In this document: positions 1 to 22,850 of the stretch, one piece after another
Layout of the letters: each line of letters starts with the position of its first letter
How positions within the stretch are numbered: the first letter of the stretch is position 1
Source: Antennarius striatus
Taxonomy: Eukaryota; Chordata; Actinopteri; Lophiiformes; Antennariidae
Assembly: GCF_040054535.1 (NCBI RefSeq)
Contig: NC_090796.1
Span: forward strand, 3,953,501 to 4,017,500
Length of the DNA stretch: 64,000 nt
Reading direction: 5' to 3'
Notes under the pieces: generated by a model
What the model was told of the DNA's origin: nothing
Database searches by the model: none
What the model saw: the letters and a program-made list of their open reading frames with translations, nothing else
Made by a program: the position numbers and the translations under genes

Positions 1-1387
1 CGCGTGCGTGTGTAAGTGTAAATCCCCACAGCAGGGCATCAGCTCAAGATATCAGGGGAAATCAGTGCTCTGTTAAACAAGAGAATTTATACTGAAAAAC
101 CAAAGAACAAAGGAAAAAATGCACAAATGAAAAACGTATGAGCAGGAAGACAAGAGAAGGGAACACATTTAATAGCACTGAAAAAGAGGGTACTTCAAAA
201 GGACTGACTTGAGCACCACAGCTTAATTTGATTGAAAAATGAAAGAATCTTGCATTTATCAATTAATCAATTCTCTGATTCTCTGTGTTTACTATAAAAG
301 GTTTATTCAGTACTGAGTAGAGCGGATCAATGGCAACACAGTGGAGTAATCCTCACTGGGAATTCAGGAAGCACTTTCTACAAATCGGTTTCCATAGCAT
401 TTACACTTTATTACTCAAAATTACATTTGGAACATCATAGATAGTTTATAGTAACAACCAATCTACCTTCCACTTAGTTTGGCCCAAACTCATCATGTAG
501 TTTAGACACAAATGTCCATGATAGACAAACTTTTTCCAAAACATTCGATCGAGCAATGTTGAGAAATAGCAACAAAATTCCTGGCATCACTTCGAAGAGA
601 TCCAGTCTAACATTTGATGTGCTCTTCCACTGGCAAATGACCAACCCTTCCACAGGCGTTCATGATATTTCATCAAATAAACAACAAACCACTGTGGAGA
701 CACAAAACTGCACTGAGGGACACATGACATTTTTCAAGCTGAGAAGCTGAAAGCAGAAAACATTTCCTTCATAAATGATTGAAGTGGTCATTAAAATTGT
801 TTCAAATTAATGTTCTGTCCACGAAGACATTACAAAATAGACTTTGGGCTCTTTATGAATGTTTCGATGGTGCTCTTTAAATATTGGACTATTTAAAAAA
901 ATGTTATATTTAAGCAGTCTTTAAAAACCTGTTGAACAAAAAGTTTCTGAGTTTGTCTTCAAATTATGTGCTGTTCAATCTTTTTAGTGATGAAAGACTC
1001 TATTACGGTAGCAGAAACTTCACACCGTGCATTAAACTTTGAAAGTCAGCGGTTCAACGCTCCTGCTCTCCAGTCACACCTCTAGTGTCTAGTGCTCCTG
1101 TTTATTTATGACAATGAGCCAGTATCACTGATGTGTTGAGGTTCTGACGTTTGGAACTCTGAGATGAGGGTGCAATTTAGCTAACACAAAGCTAAGTAGT
1201 GCATGACTCCACCGATTCTTACACTGAGTTTTCCTGATAAACAAACGGCAATAAACACCATGCAATAATAATGAGTCTGTCCAGTCACCATAACGATTAA
1301 AAGAAATCTACGGGGTTTACTTGTTTACTCATCAGAAACCATAACGTAAAAGAAAAGCTCTGAAATATTATGAGGTTGGAATATGGT

Positions 1388-1530
<143 letters not shown>

Positions 1531-4440
1531 TGTACAGTAGTTATCTTTGAGTTTTGCTCCATTGATTAGAATTGATTATTTTATCATTTACTAACTAACT
1601 TAGAATTGCTCTCATTAACAACACAACCTTCATGCAGCAGAAAAAGCACAAAGTCATAGCCCCAGATTACAGCACCGTATTGTCTGAATTAGATCTATTA
1701 GATCTATCATTCCAAATTTGGTCAAAGCAGTATCGACAAGTGATTTATTACATTCCATGTATGTGAAGAGCCAACATGAAATCAGAGAACCCAACCAGAG
1801 AGAGTTTAACATGTCTGATGTCCATTGGATTGGCTGGACAATCTATGGCCAGACTATTCACTTTGACTTGTGTCACTAATAGAATTAACATCCTACTGCA
1901 ACAGGCTGACAAATATAAGACATGATTAACAGATAATGCATTCGATAATTTGTTTGTAGTGGATCTTGCTATGTATGACATGTTCAAAGAAGCTCGTGTC
2001 TGTTTGCAGAAGCAGTCACCAAGGTCAAGTCAGTGGGTTTAAGGCGCATTCCAGTCGAGGTTATCTAATTCCCCTGTGGATGGCAGGTTAACCCCTGCTG
2101 GCTCTCTTGAGTGGCAGATGTGCCCTTTTCACTCTTCTGTCCTTCAAATGCTCTTTCTGTCTGCTATTCCCAGCCAAATACTTTATCCCACTATCTACTT
2201 TTTATCTCCTGGCCATTTTGTGTCCATACTGTCTCCCTGTGCCCTCTAGGGGATGCTTTCACATTCAGCAAATCCATCAGTAATCTCCTACCTCCTTGTC
2301 CTCCTTCTACATTATTTTCTTCATATCTACCTTCTCTGTAACTCCAACATCACTTCCTTGACCCGGAGGTAACTCACATTTTTGGCTCTTGTTTCTGACC
2401 AACTTGACTGTCTTTCGGTGTAAGAATTCAATATTGTTATTTACTGTCATCATACTGAGCCATGATTATCTCAGGAATCCTGTCAACTGTGCAGAAATCA
2501 GAATCAGAATTCATAAAATCAAAACCGCACAGAGGTGTCAGCGACTGATAGGGTTTCATCAGAGGCTTTAAAATGCTTTCCGTATTTAGACCCCTTGTCC
2601 CCAACCTAAAACTTGACAAATAATGCAATGTATACAATTCTAAAAATGAGTCTGCCGTCCACAAGGGTGGATTAGGCTGGGACTGTAATAGGCATGGTTT
2701 TTGCTTTTTACGCATTTATATTTCGATGGTGGTGTTTTCAAGAGATTACACTCCCGAGTCCAATTTGAGAAATGTGTGATTTCAGGCCTATCAAGGAGGA
2801 CCTTAGAGAGAGACAGAGCAGATGTCCTGATGCTCTTTTGTTTTGTCTTCTCTGTCATCCATTTCGTTCGCCATTGTCAACTTCTTTAAAAATGAATTGC
2901 AGAAGAAGAAGAAAACAAAGTCATCCTGTCATCATTCTCTGTTCTCTGGAGGTTATCCCCACTTCATCGCTGCTAGATGGCTGTACTACGAACAAAAAAG
3001 AGTCGCTAAAGGGCAAGCAAACCATTATCACTCCTCACAACCAATTGTCCTTCAGTCCCTGACCTCTTCTTCATAATGCTGCTCTGGGGCATAAGTTGTC
3101 ACCATTTATCAATGTTTCCAAAAGGGAGTGCATAGGCCACTCACCCATCACAGCCAAATACTGTAGCACAAGTTTAAATGGACCAATAAATAATTAAAAT
3201 AAGCAACTAATAAGCCAAAAATGGGTTTCAACCTTTTAGAGACCCTAAAAAGTAAGCGTAAAATTTCAATATATTCTCTCGGTCACTGTTAAGAGGATAT
3301 GAACAGACCATACACCAACAACACAGACAGATGAAGGAAGGAGGGCACTCAGACATGTCCCTTGAAATTCTGTATGCCCTTAAAAAAGTAGTGTGCGTGT
3401 GTGGGGGGGGGTGCTTATTTGAATTGAAGTTAGTAAAATGGGACAAAAAAGGATTTGGTGAGGCAGGTGTTGATGGACACTTGGTGAGATAAAGGGAATG
3501 TGGGGAAATGCATCAAAGGACAAAATGAAAGAAAGGACAAGGTGAAGAGAGACAGCAGAGGATTCTTACTGTCAGATAAGAAAGTCACACTTTCAGGGGA
3601 AGGTAACGCTTCGAGAGATGTTTTACATACTGAGCTTATTCACTCAACCTTAACATTTTGCCTTGTAAACCTTCAACGTATGGCTCATGGCACCAGCATT
3701 CAAAACAGCAACACATCAGAGTAAAATCCGTTTATTTCTAAGATTCTAAATCTAAACAATTCCTTTGCATAAAAGCAAAGTTTAACAAGAATATGTATGC
3801 AATGTACAGCCAACAGGGTAGCCAGGTTAAGAGCTCCCACTTTAACACAAACCTCTGATGCAGAATGCATTTCTGAAAAAGGAAATGTGAGTGAGATGAA
3901 CAGGTTGTTCTTGTTCTGAGTCAGCTGTTCTTGTATACATTATAAAATGTCACAAGAACACCAGGAAAATAAAGAAATCTGTGCCGCTGAACACAATGTG
4001 ATAACAGAGCTACAGGAGATAGCTGCTTCCTTTCATTTCCTGTCTGATGGTGCATACTGATATTTTTTGAGTGATCGTAAAGTTTGATTGGACATGTGGA
4101 TAACAGGCATTACTTAACATATAATTAGGAGAAAACAATCATTTCAAGGGAGTCTTTATGTTGTGAAAAAGAACAATGCATCTTATGATCAGATGCAAAA
4201 AGACAGAAAGATGTTGCAACACTCCTGTCACCTGGTTTAAAAAAATACCACACGTATGGCTTTTAATCAATCAGAACATAAATAAATCTATTGATAAACT
4301 GATAACCTATTGGCTTATTATTGACTAAGCAGGCTTGTACGCCAAACGTCATCAGCTGCAACAAGTCCAGCATGGTCTTGATTGTTAGTCCTGAATTATG
4401 TGCAGCAAAAAATGTCTTCCTTTGTCCCCTATTTTTCTAG

Positions 4441-4595
<155 letters not shown>

Positions 4596-5698
4596 TGAGT
4601 ACATGGTCAAAAGGGCAGAGCATTCATCATTGAACCCAGTGGTCATCTCAAAGGAGCTGATGAACTCATTCTGTACGTTCCAGCTCATCTTGCTTTAGCA
4701 GACCTGTGGCTCTTCAAAAAAATCCCACCTTGACTTTTATTAAATGTTTTTTTGCACTGCAAAGTTTCAAATATACGTTTTTTTCAGGGTCTACTTACAT
4801 TTACTTAAACAGAATGGCCAGGTATACCACTACCCCAATATATGCTTCATTCTGTTTTATTCATATACCTTGAAGGTAATCAAAACATTAATAATCCATT
4901 AAAGGGTTGTCATCCCTGTGTCTCTCCCACCCAAACCCATGATACACAGTCATATAGGGCCCGTTTCTGCAAAACAATGGGGGGGGGGGAAAGGGATGAA
5001 AATCTAGTTGAAAGTCTACAAAACTATGGTAGAAGCAAAAGAAAACACTCTTCAAGTTGAGCTGCGTTCAGCCCATATATTTTATTGTTAATTATTAAAT
5101 TATCAACAAAGGATCGCATCAAACCTGAAGGTTTGACAGTTTGATGCCGGATCCCTGCAGACCACATTCACTACGGATGAGTGTATGTGTGTGTGGGAGG
5201 GTGGACAGTGTTGTAAAGATCTGACAAGGAAGGTGCTATAAGTTTTAAGTTGCAGTTCATTTACTACCATTCAGAGGATTAGAACTAAACAAACAACAAG
5301 CACTTGAAAGAACAGTCAAATCAATAAAATCACTTTTTAGACTGATATAACAGAAGTCTGGCCGTTAGCAGACAGCAGGCAGGACCACAATCAGCAGTGA
5401 GACCCAGAGAATGACGTCGATGAATGTCACCTCCTGCTAGTAGACTGGAAGACATGAAACATAAACAAACCTGTGCCTCTATAATAAACACACAGGTGCA
5501 CCTGGTGTGATGGTGGTTGGTGTGACCTCCTAGACACATGTCTCACGTGCCTGTTGTGTGTTGTGTTGTTGAAATGTGTGTAACATTTTTTCTTTTTTTG
5601 TAAAAAAAAAAGTAAAGCACTATCCATTTCTTTGGGTGACTTTATAAACTGATGAAGGTCACTAAAACAGGAACAAAGAGAGGCAAACACAGAGGTAG

Positions 5699-5771
<73 letters not shown>

Positions 5772-5774
5772 CGA
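5699..5774. repeat. (TG)n microsatellite
   Basis: About 70 bp of pure TG repeats ending in gtgcgtgcg. Part of the dense TG-tract landscape of the left 11 kb. Confidence 0.97.
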
Positions 5775-6244
5775 GTCACAGGTGAACACATTAAAGTAGA
5801 TCACGCTAAAATAAGGCAATCAGGCTGTATTAGCAAGCACAGCCGGAGTATTTCCTGTGAGACCAGGATATTATTATTCTGAAATCTCTGAGTCCCAACG
5901 TTAAACTGAGGCAAATCCTAATCCTTTGCACCTTCACTGTGAAGCACTCTGTGCTGCCGAATACCCTCTTACGGAGGATTACACCCACTTTGCTACGCAT
6001 TTGGATTCCTAAAATCACCCTCATACTCCCTAATGCAGCTCAGTACAGCAATTAATATTTTAAGAAGGGTTGTATCGCTTCTATTTAAGTGTGGGTGTGT
6101 GTAGACAACGGCTTGGTTCCCAGGTGTTCCTAACTCGCTGCATTTAAAATCTGGCTTTAAAGCAAATAAAGCATCACAGTTTTTGATAGTGTAGTGCTCA
6201 GTGACACTCTGTGATGCCACGGGTCTTCACTAGCTGGTAGTTAC

Positions 6245-17348
<11,104 letters not shown>

Positions 17349-17871
17349 TTGGACTGAAACACCTGGCGGGTTCCTCTAAAATAATACCGTTTGTCTCCTG
17401 ATTTTATATGACTGAACCGTTCTTTAAAGCCGCGCCATCAGCTTGGATCGTGATCTGAACGGCTCCACTTCCTGGTTGTCTCATACCAGTCATACCATTG
17501 GTTCGTCAGAAAAGAAGAAGTGATTTAATTGGACTGGAATCAATTGATTTAAACAACCAGAAACAGCTGTAAAAATAGTCCAGAGAATACATATACTGTA
17601 ATACCTTTATGTTATAATTAGGTATTTGATAGCTTGTCCTAAACTCCAAAAACACTGAACTCTATAATGTTCTATAGGATGCGATCTTTCATCCATTGCT
17701 CTTCCTGTTGAGACCAAGTTAATCAATTACCTATACTGTAATACATCATAAGGACGGGTATCGGGAAACAGGCGATTCCTGCCAAGAAAATAAGTCAGGT
17801 GTCTGAAGATCAACATCGGTGTCACCGGTAACCAACTGATCAGGTTCTGATTCCTGTTTGTCTCTGTTCAG
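17349..17871. promoter_or_regulatory. Shared OGFOD3/HEXD bidirectional promoter region
   Basis: The two start codons are 602 bp apart on opposite strands. A HEXD 5' untranslated exon probably ends at 17871 (ttcag before gtgagtc) and joins an acceptor at 17945 (gctgtag), five bases upstream of the ATG. The left part has GC-richer text and a CCAT/GGTTCG cluster near 17490. Transcription start sites cannot be placed from sequence alone. Confidence 0.6.
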
Positions 17872-17950
17872 GTGAGTCAAACAAATCTTTTAATGTTCAT
17901 TCACAAACAAACACGCACCTTCTTAATGAGAACAATATGCTGTAGGCAGA

Positions 17951-20900
17951 ATGGCTTGCCCACCCTGGCCTAAGGGAAAGAAACTAGTACACCTGGATTT
18001 GAAAGGTGCTCCCCCAAGGATGGAATACCTCTATAAAGTAAGTACCCATTTTTAATGTCCTGTTTAAATGTTCTGATTTGCTGTCCGCTCATGGACGTTC
18101 TGTCTCCTCAGTTGATGGAGTTGTTCTCTCAGCTGGGAGTGGATGGACTGCTGGTGGAATATGAGGACATGTTTCCTTATGAGGGGGAGCTGAAGCTGCT
18201 GCAGGCCACAACGCAGCCTCCATACAGGTACTGTTTGGGTCATAAACATTATAGTCATTTTATTCCTGATTTGTGGGATTGATGTAAATTTTTTCATCTG
18301 TATTATCATTCTGTGAAATAAATTAAAGTGACATTACAGTACTTCCCTTAAGGGATAATCATTAATGTGCTGGTATGCTTTAATATGGCTTGGTTGAGTA
18401 CACCTGACTTACTGTATGCTACACTCGCAGCCGAGAGGAGATTCTGTCCATGCAGAAATTTGCCAAATCTAAGGGCATAGAGGTCATCCCACTTGTGCAG
18501 ACGTTTGGACACATGGAGGTGAGTAAAACATGCTGTTTGTGTCTTGTGTTGGCAGCATCACACAGCTTTCCAGATATTTGTGATTGTTCCAATTTCCAAT
18601 GCCCCTATGAACTGCAAACAATTTTATTTTTCGTGAACCTTCCAGGTACCTTAGCTAATCACAGTTAAGTTGTGACGTCACAATTTGCATAGTGCATAGA
18701 TCTTTAGTGCGTGTGCAATGCTCTAGCACTGTGCACAAGGATCAGTTGGAAAGAATCAAGGTATGTCATTTCGGGTTACGTCATTCACCATCCACCTACT
18801 ACGCCACCGAGCCGCCTACGTCATTCTAAATTATTCAAAAAATACACAGACGCACTATGCAAATTGTGACTTCTCAACTCAGCTGTGATTGGTTAAAGGA
18901 CGGATCACTTGCCCAAAAGTTTCAGGAAAAGTACATTTGCCAACTGCCCTTGTCCCTTTTCTATCATAGTTTGTCCTGAAGCATCGGCCCATGTGGAGTC
19001 TGAGAGAGGTGCCCTATTGTGTTGGTACTCTGAATCCCCACAAAGAGGAGGGGGTGAGGTTGGTGATGGAGATGCTGAGGCAGGTGGTGAAACTGCATCC
19101 AGGCCTGAACATGCTGCACATTGGAGCAGATGAGGTAGGACTGCTCTTCTGTGAAATGTTTCTTTAGGAGTGATCACCCATTATCTGCTGTCCCCATCGC
19201 CAAGGTGTACATCCTTGGTGAGGGAGAGGAGTCCAAACTGTGGCTGGCCTCCCCTGGACGTACAGTGGAGCAGCTTTTCTTGAGTCATGTGACCAAGGTG
19301 GCCAAGGCCATCAAGGAAGCGTGGCCTCACATGACTATCATAATGTGGGATGATATGATGAGAGGCATGAACCATGACGTATTAAAAGGTGAGGAAAACA
19401 TCGAATTAGTTCCCGCTAAACCAGGATATAAGAGATTTTCAGTAAAAAAAAATTGACCAACCAACGGATAACAAATACCAATTTTACATTTGGTGATTGC
19501 ATGGATATTTTTTTTTCTATAAAACCAATGTATGTTTGTCAAGTACCTGACTGAAAAATTAATCATCTACCTCACAGTTCTAGACACTCACTTCACTTAT
19601 GTCACAGGTAGCGGGCTAGTGGGACTCGTCCAGCCCATGTTGTGGGACTACAACCCTAATCTGGATGTAGAAAAAACTGGTAGCAACTGTTATCTACATT
19701 TTCAGATCACTTACAATATACTGAAATCTTTATGAGCAGTCATGCATATTCATTCACTGTGTTGTCCAGTGTCTCTGCTGGAGAAGTACTGCAGCGCCGG
19801 TATGTCAGACCTTTGGGTCGCCAGCTCCTTTAAGGGATCCACCAGCGTTTATAACTGTGTGCCCAGCACACAGAGACAGGTGGATAATCACCTGCAGTGG
19901 CTGAAGGTGGCTGCTTCGTTATCAGCTGGTGTGATACTGCATGGCATCGCACTCACAGGCTGGCAGAAGTAAGTAACAGCATCAGAGAGATTAATCTAAG
20001 TTGTTATTTTGGGGACTTTGGAACGTTTAATGGTGAAATAACTGGGCTGCTTTCAGATTGCTGGTATTTTGAATGCAGCACTATGTATGGGGTTGGCACG
20101 GCTCAAATGCTTTCCATTGAGCTTCATGGATAACATGGCATATTTGAAAGCAATGGCAATACTGATAAAGAGCACAGGGCTCACAACACACATTAGTATT
20201 TATGGAGAAGAAAGCTGTCCCTTGAGGCTTGTCAGCCAAAAATGATGCGATGCTACATGAGAAATATTAGCAAATGCAGTAGGCAGCGCTTTCCACAAGA
20301 TCTATTCTTTCCCCACCAGGTACGACCATCTGTCGGTGCTGTGTGAGCTCATGCCTGTGGCTCTTCCATCACTGGTAGCCTGTCTTCACACACTCAAGTA
20401 TGGTCATTTCAATGCTGAGGCTCAAAACAAAGTAACTGAGACTTTGGGTATCTCCTCAGTGGAGGTAGAGGCCATGGAGAGGTGAGATACAACACTGTTA
20501 TGCGCTACACTTTTCTGTCACTACATATCTATGTGTCTCCAAATGAAAAGGATTCTGTCTCCTGTGACCTACAGGACTTCTGCAGGAGAGACACTGTTCC
20601 CTGGAAGGAGGCTCGCAGAGCTAATAGTGGAGCTCAATTCATTGCTGAATTCAGATGACATCCGGTTGTTTGAAAATGACATGTAAGTCATGGACTGAGA
20701 TCATCATGTCTCATTTAGACTGAAAGAATTGTTTGACATTTTTCTGATGCTGTTCAGCTTAATATGCTTTCCCAGCAGCTGCACTGAAGTTACAGCCAGT
20801 AGTAAGCATAGCTTTAAGTATGGAACCTGGACTAAACATCTGGTCTCAAACATGCACAGATACTTTTAACATAATCACTGTCAAAGATGAAACAGAATAT

Positions 20901-21497
20901 TTAACTCTTACATAAAGAGTTCCACAGTGAGTCCTGTCTTGGAGGACAGTCAGGAATGATTAAAAAAGGCAGTGCACTGTGGGATAATGTTTCCATCTAA
21001 CTCTTTGCAAGAAATCCAGTAAAAGTATTTGAAGACATCATTTTGTGTGTTAATGATTTGCAGAAGTGGACACATTTTTACTGCTTTGCTTCTGTGTGTA
21101 GCTGTCATCTGAAAACACTATTCCTGCACTACTGTAGGTTTGTAAGAGGATGGTTCAGCCCTTACCACCGACAGAGGAAGATGGTGACCCCTCTTATCAC
21201 CATGCAGATTCACAGCCAAGCATCGACGTAAAAATTCTTCCATCCATCTATGCCTTATCTTTCTTAAATTTTTCCAACTCTTGTTCAGTTTTAAAGAGGA
21301 ACAACCTGTGTCCTTGTCCCCTCAGATTTTTAACCACATTACAACAGAAGGTGGACGCGTTGAGAGGGGAGATGGTGCGTCTTTACCCAGATTCAACAGC
21401 CCAGGAGTGGATAGAAGAACACGTCAGTCCCGTGGTGGCCCCTCTACAGAGAATAACAGAGGATATTAGGGCCTGTGTGAAGGAGATGGTGCCATAA
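17951..21497 (+). CDS. hexd: HEXD, hexosaminidase D (GH20)
   Basis: Nucleocytoplasmic beta-N-acetylhexosaminidase of glycoside hydrolase family 20, preferring N-acetylgalactosamine-type substrates. Eleven coding exons: 17951-18037, 18112-18227, 18431-18518, 18970-19134, 19205-19388, 19608-19679, 19770-19968, 20320-20481, 20575-20682, 21138-21227 and 21326-21497. The total is 1443 nt, 480 aa, close to the human 486. The protein starts [20 protein letters not shown] and has no signal peptide, as expected for this family. The GH20 catalytic Asp-Glu pair is in [15 protein letters not shown], across the exon 4/5 border; [11 protein letters not shown] and MLWDYNPNL are further family motifs. The start is fixed by the acceptor at 17945 and the conserved N-terminus. 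A polyadenylation signal AATAAA is at 21675-21680. It faces CYBC1 tail-to-tail. Confidence 0.96.
18651..18896. mobile_element. MITE in HEXD intron 3
   Basis: A unit of about 246 bp with long imperfect terminal inverted repeats. The left end ttagctaatcacagttaagt, then gtgacgtcacaatttgcata, matches the reverse complement of the right end (ttaaccaatcacagctgagt, then tcacaatttgcatagtgc). The arms are about 45 bp and there is no coding content. The superfamily is uncertain; TTA(A)-type ends are possible. Confidence 0.75.
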
Positions 21498-21674
21498 AAC
21501 TTTTATTAACTCATAATCAAACTGCTTTTTAGATAAATTCAAAAGTGAAGTGTTTCAATGTCAATTTTAATGCAATTTAATGTAACGAGGTAAAGAAATG
21601 ATACTGAATGACTCGGCATTTAACTATAAAACAACTTTATATATCCTGCAAATGTCTCAAACGTAGTAAAAGAC

Positions 21675-21680
21675 AATAAA
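21675..21680 (+). terminator. HEXD polyadenylation signal
   Basis: Canonical AATAAA 178 bp after the HEXD stop codon. Confidence 0.7.
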
Positions 21681-22319
21681 ACCATCAAACAAAAATGTTG
21701 GGTTTTTTTCATTTTCTTTGCAGTAGAGCAGAAATAAGACATTCACCAACCCATACACACCAAAATAATAACCATCTGACTAAGTACCAACATGTTTACC
21801 TGAGATTTCATCTTTGGTTCTCAAAAGTACTAAAAAAAAACAGAACTTTAAGTAGCATTTCACGCATAATTCACTTAACTGAGGCATGAAAATCCTTCAC
21901 GTTTGATTACAGTTTGTGCATGCATTCATCTGAATTGTAGGCTGGGTATGAATAAACATGCAAAGGTGATTATGGACTGGCTCGTTCAGAAAACGATGGG
22001 AAAAAACTTTTCACTGAATTACACACGTAAACGCTTATTAGAGTGCAGTAGGAAGGCACAGTAAAACTGCAATTTGGGGCTCATTCCCAAATAGTAATCA
22101 CCTCAAAAGGGTTGAGGTATATTAATTTGAAGGGCTGGACATCTACTTTACAATGAAAGTAAATCTCTTTTTTTTTAGAAAATTAACTTAAATGTTTTTT
22201 AAAAATTATGTCAAAACAATCTGACGATTTTCCCTTTCAACTTCACATGGAATGTTTTAATACAACATTTCCAGCATGTTTTCATCATCAAGGCCGCACA
22301 ATGTAAGACAAAAAATACT

Positions 22320-22330
22320 TTTTTTATTCA
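22320..22330 (-). terminator. Candidate CYBC1 polyadenylation signal
   Basis: The plus-strand text tttttattca gives AATAAA on the minus strand about 525 bp downstream of the CYBC1 stop. Between 21700 and 22850 there is otherwise only AT-rich sequence, mostly the two converging 3' UTRs. Confidence 0.4.
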
Positions 22331-22850
22331 ATATTACCTAAGAAAAAGTTCTCAGATGACTTTACAAAAAAAAATCATTCTAGGACTTTGTAGTTTCTAA
22401 ATCAAATGGACTGCCATTCACAATCACATCTATCGTCTATTCACCAATACTGAGTTGCTGTGCACTGATCCAACCTAAATGCATCCTACAACCCACAAAT
22501 CAGTCTGTTACGCTCTAGCAGACTGATTTTCCTCATGAATTAGTCACAGAAAATGAAAATCAGTTTCCATTTGTAACCAGTAGCAGACTCATATTTTATC
22601 ACTGTTACTTCAATTAATTTGCCTTGACATGTCCAGTCCAGCCATGTGAACATTGTGCACAGGCACATCACGGTGTCCTGATAAGATTTATGGTGCAGCT
22701 GATCAAGGAATGAAGTCTATAATGAGACCCTGGGAGATTACGTTTCCCTGGGGTTACATGCATATGCTAAAATTACAACAAGTGAATTTAGTAACAAAGC
22801 CCCAAGCTTAATGCACCAAAAAAAATTTTATAAAAGGACTGCAAGTCAGA

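Noticed and set aside
2111-3076. Run of overlapping short frames
   Set aside because: No consistent splice sites, no conserved domain, composition like the surrounding intron.
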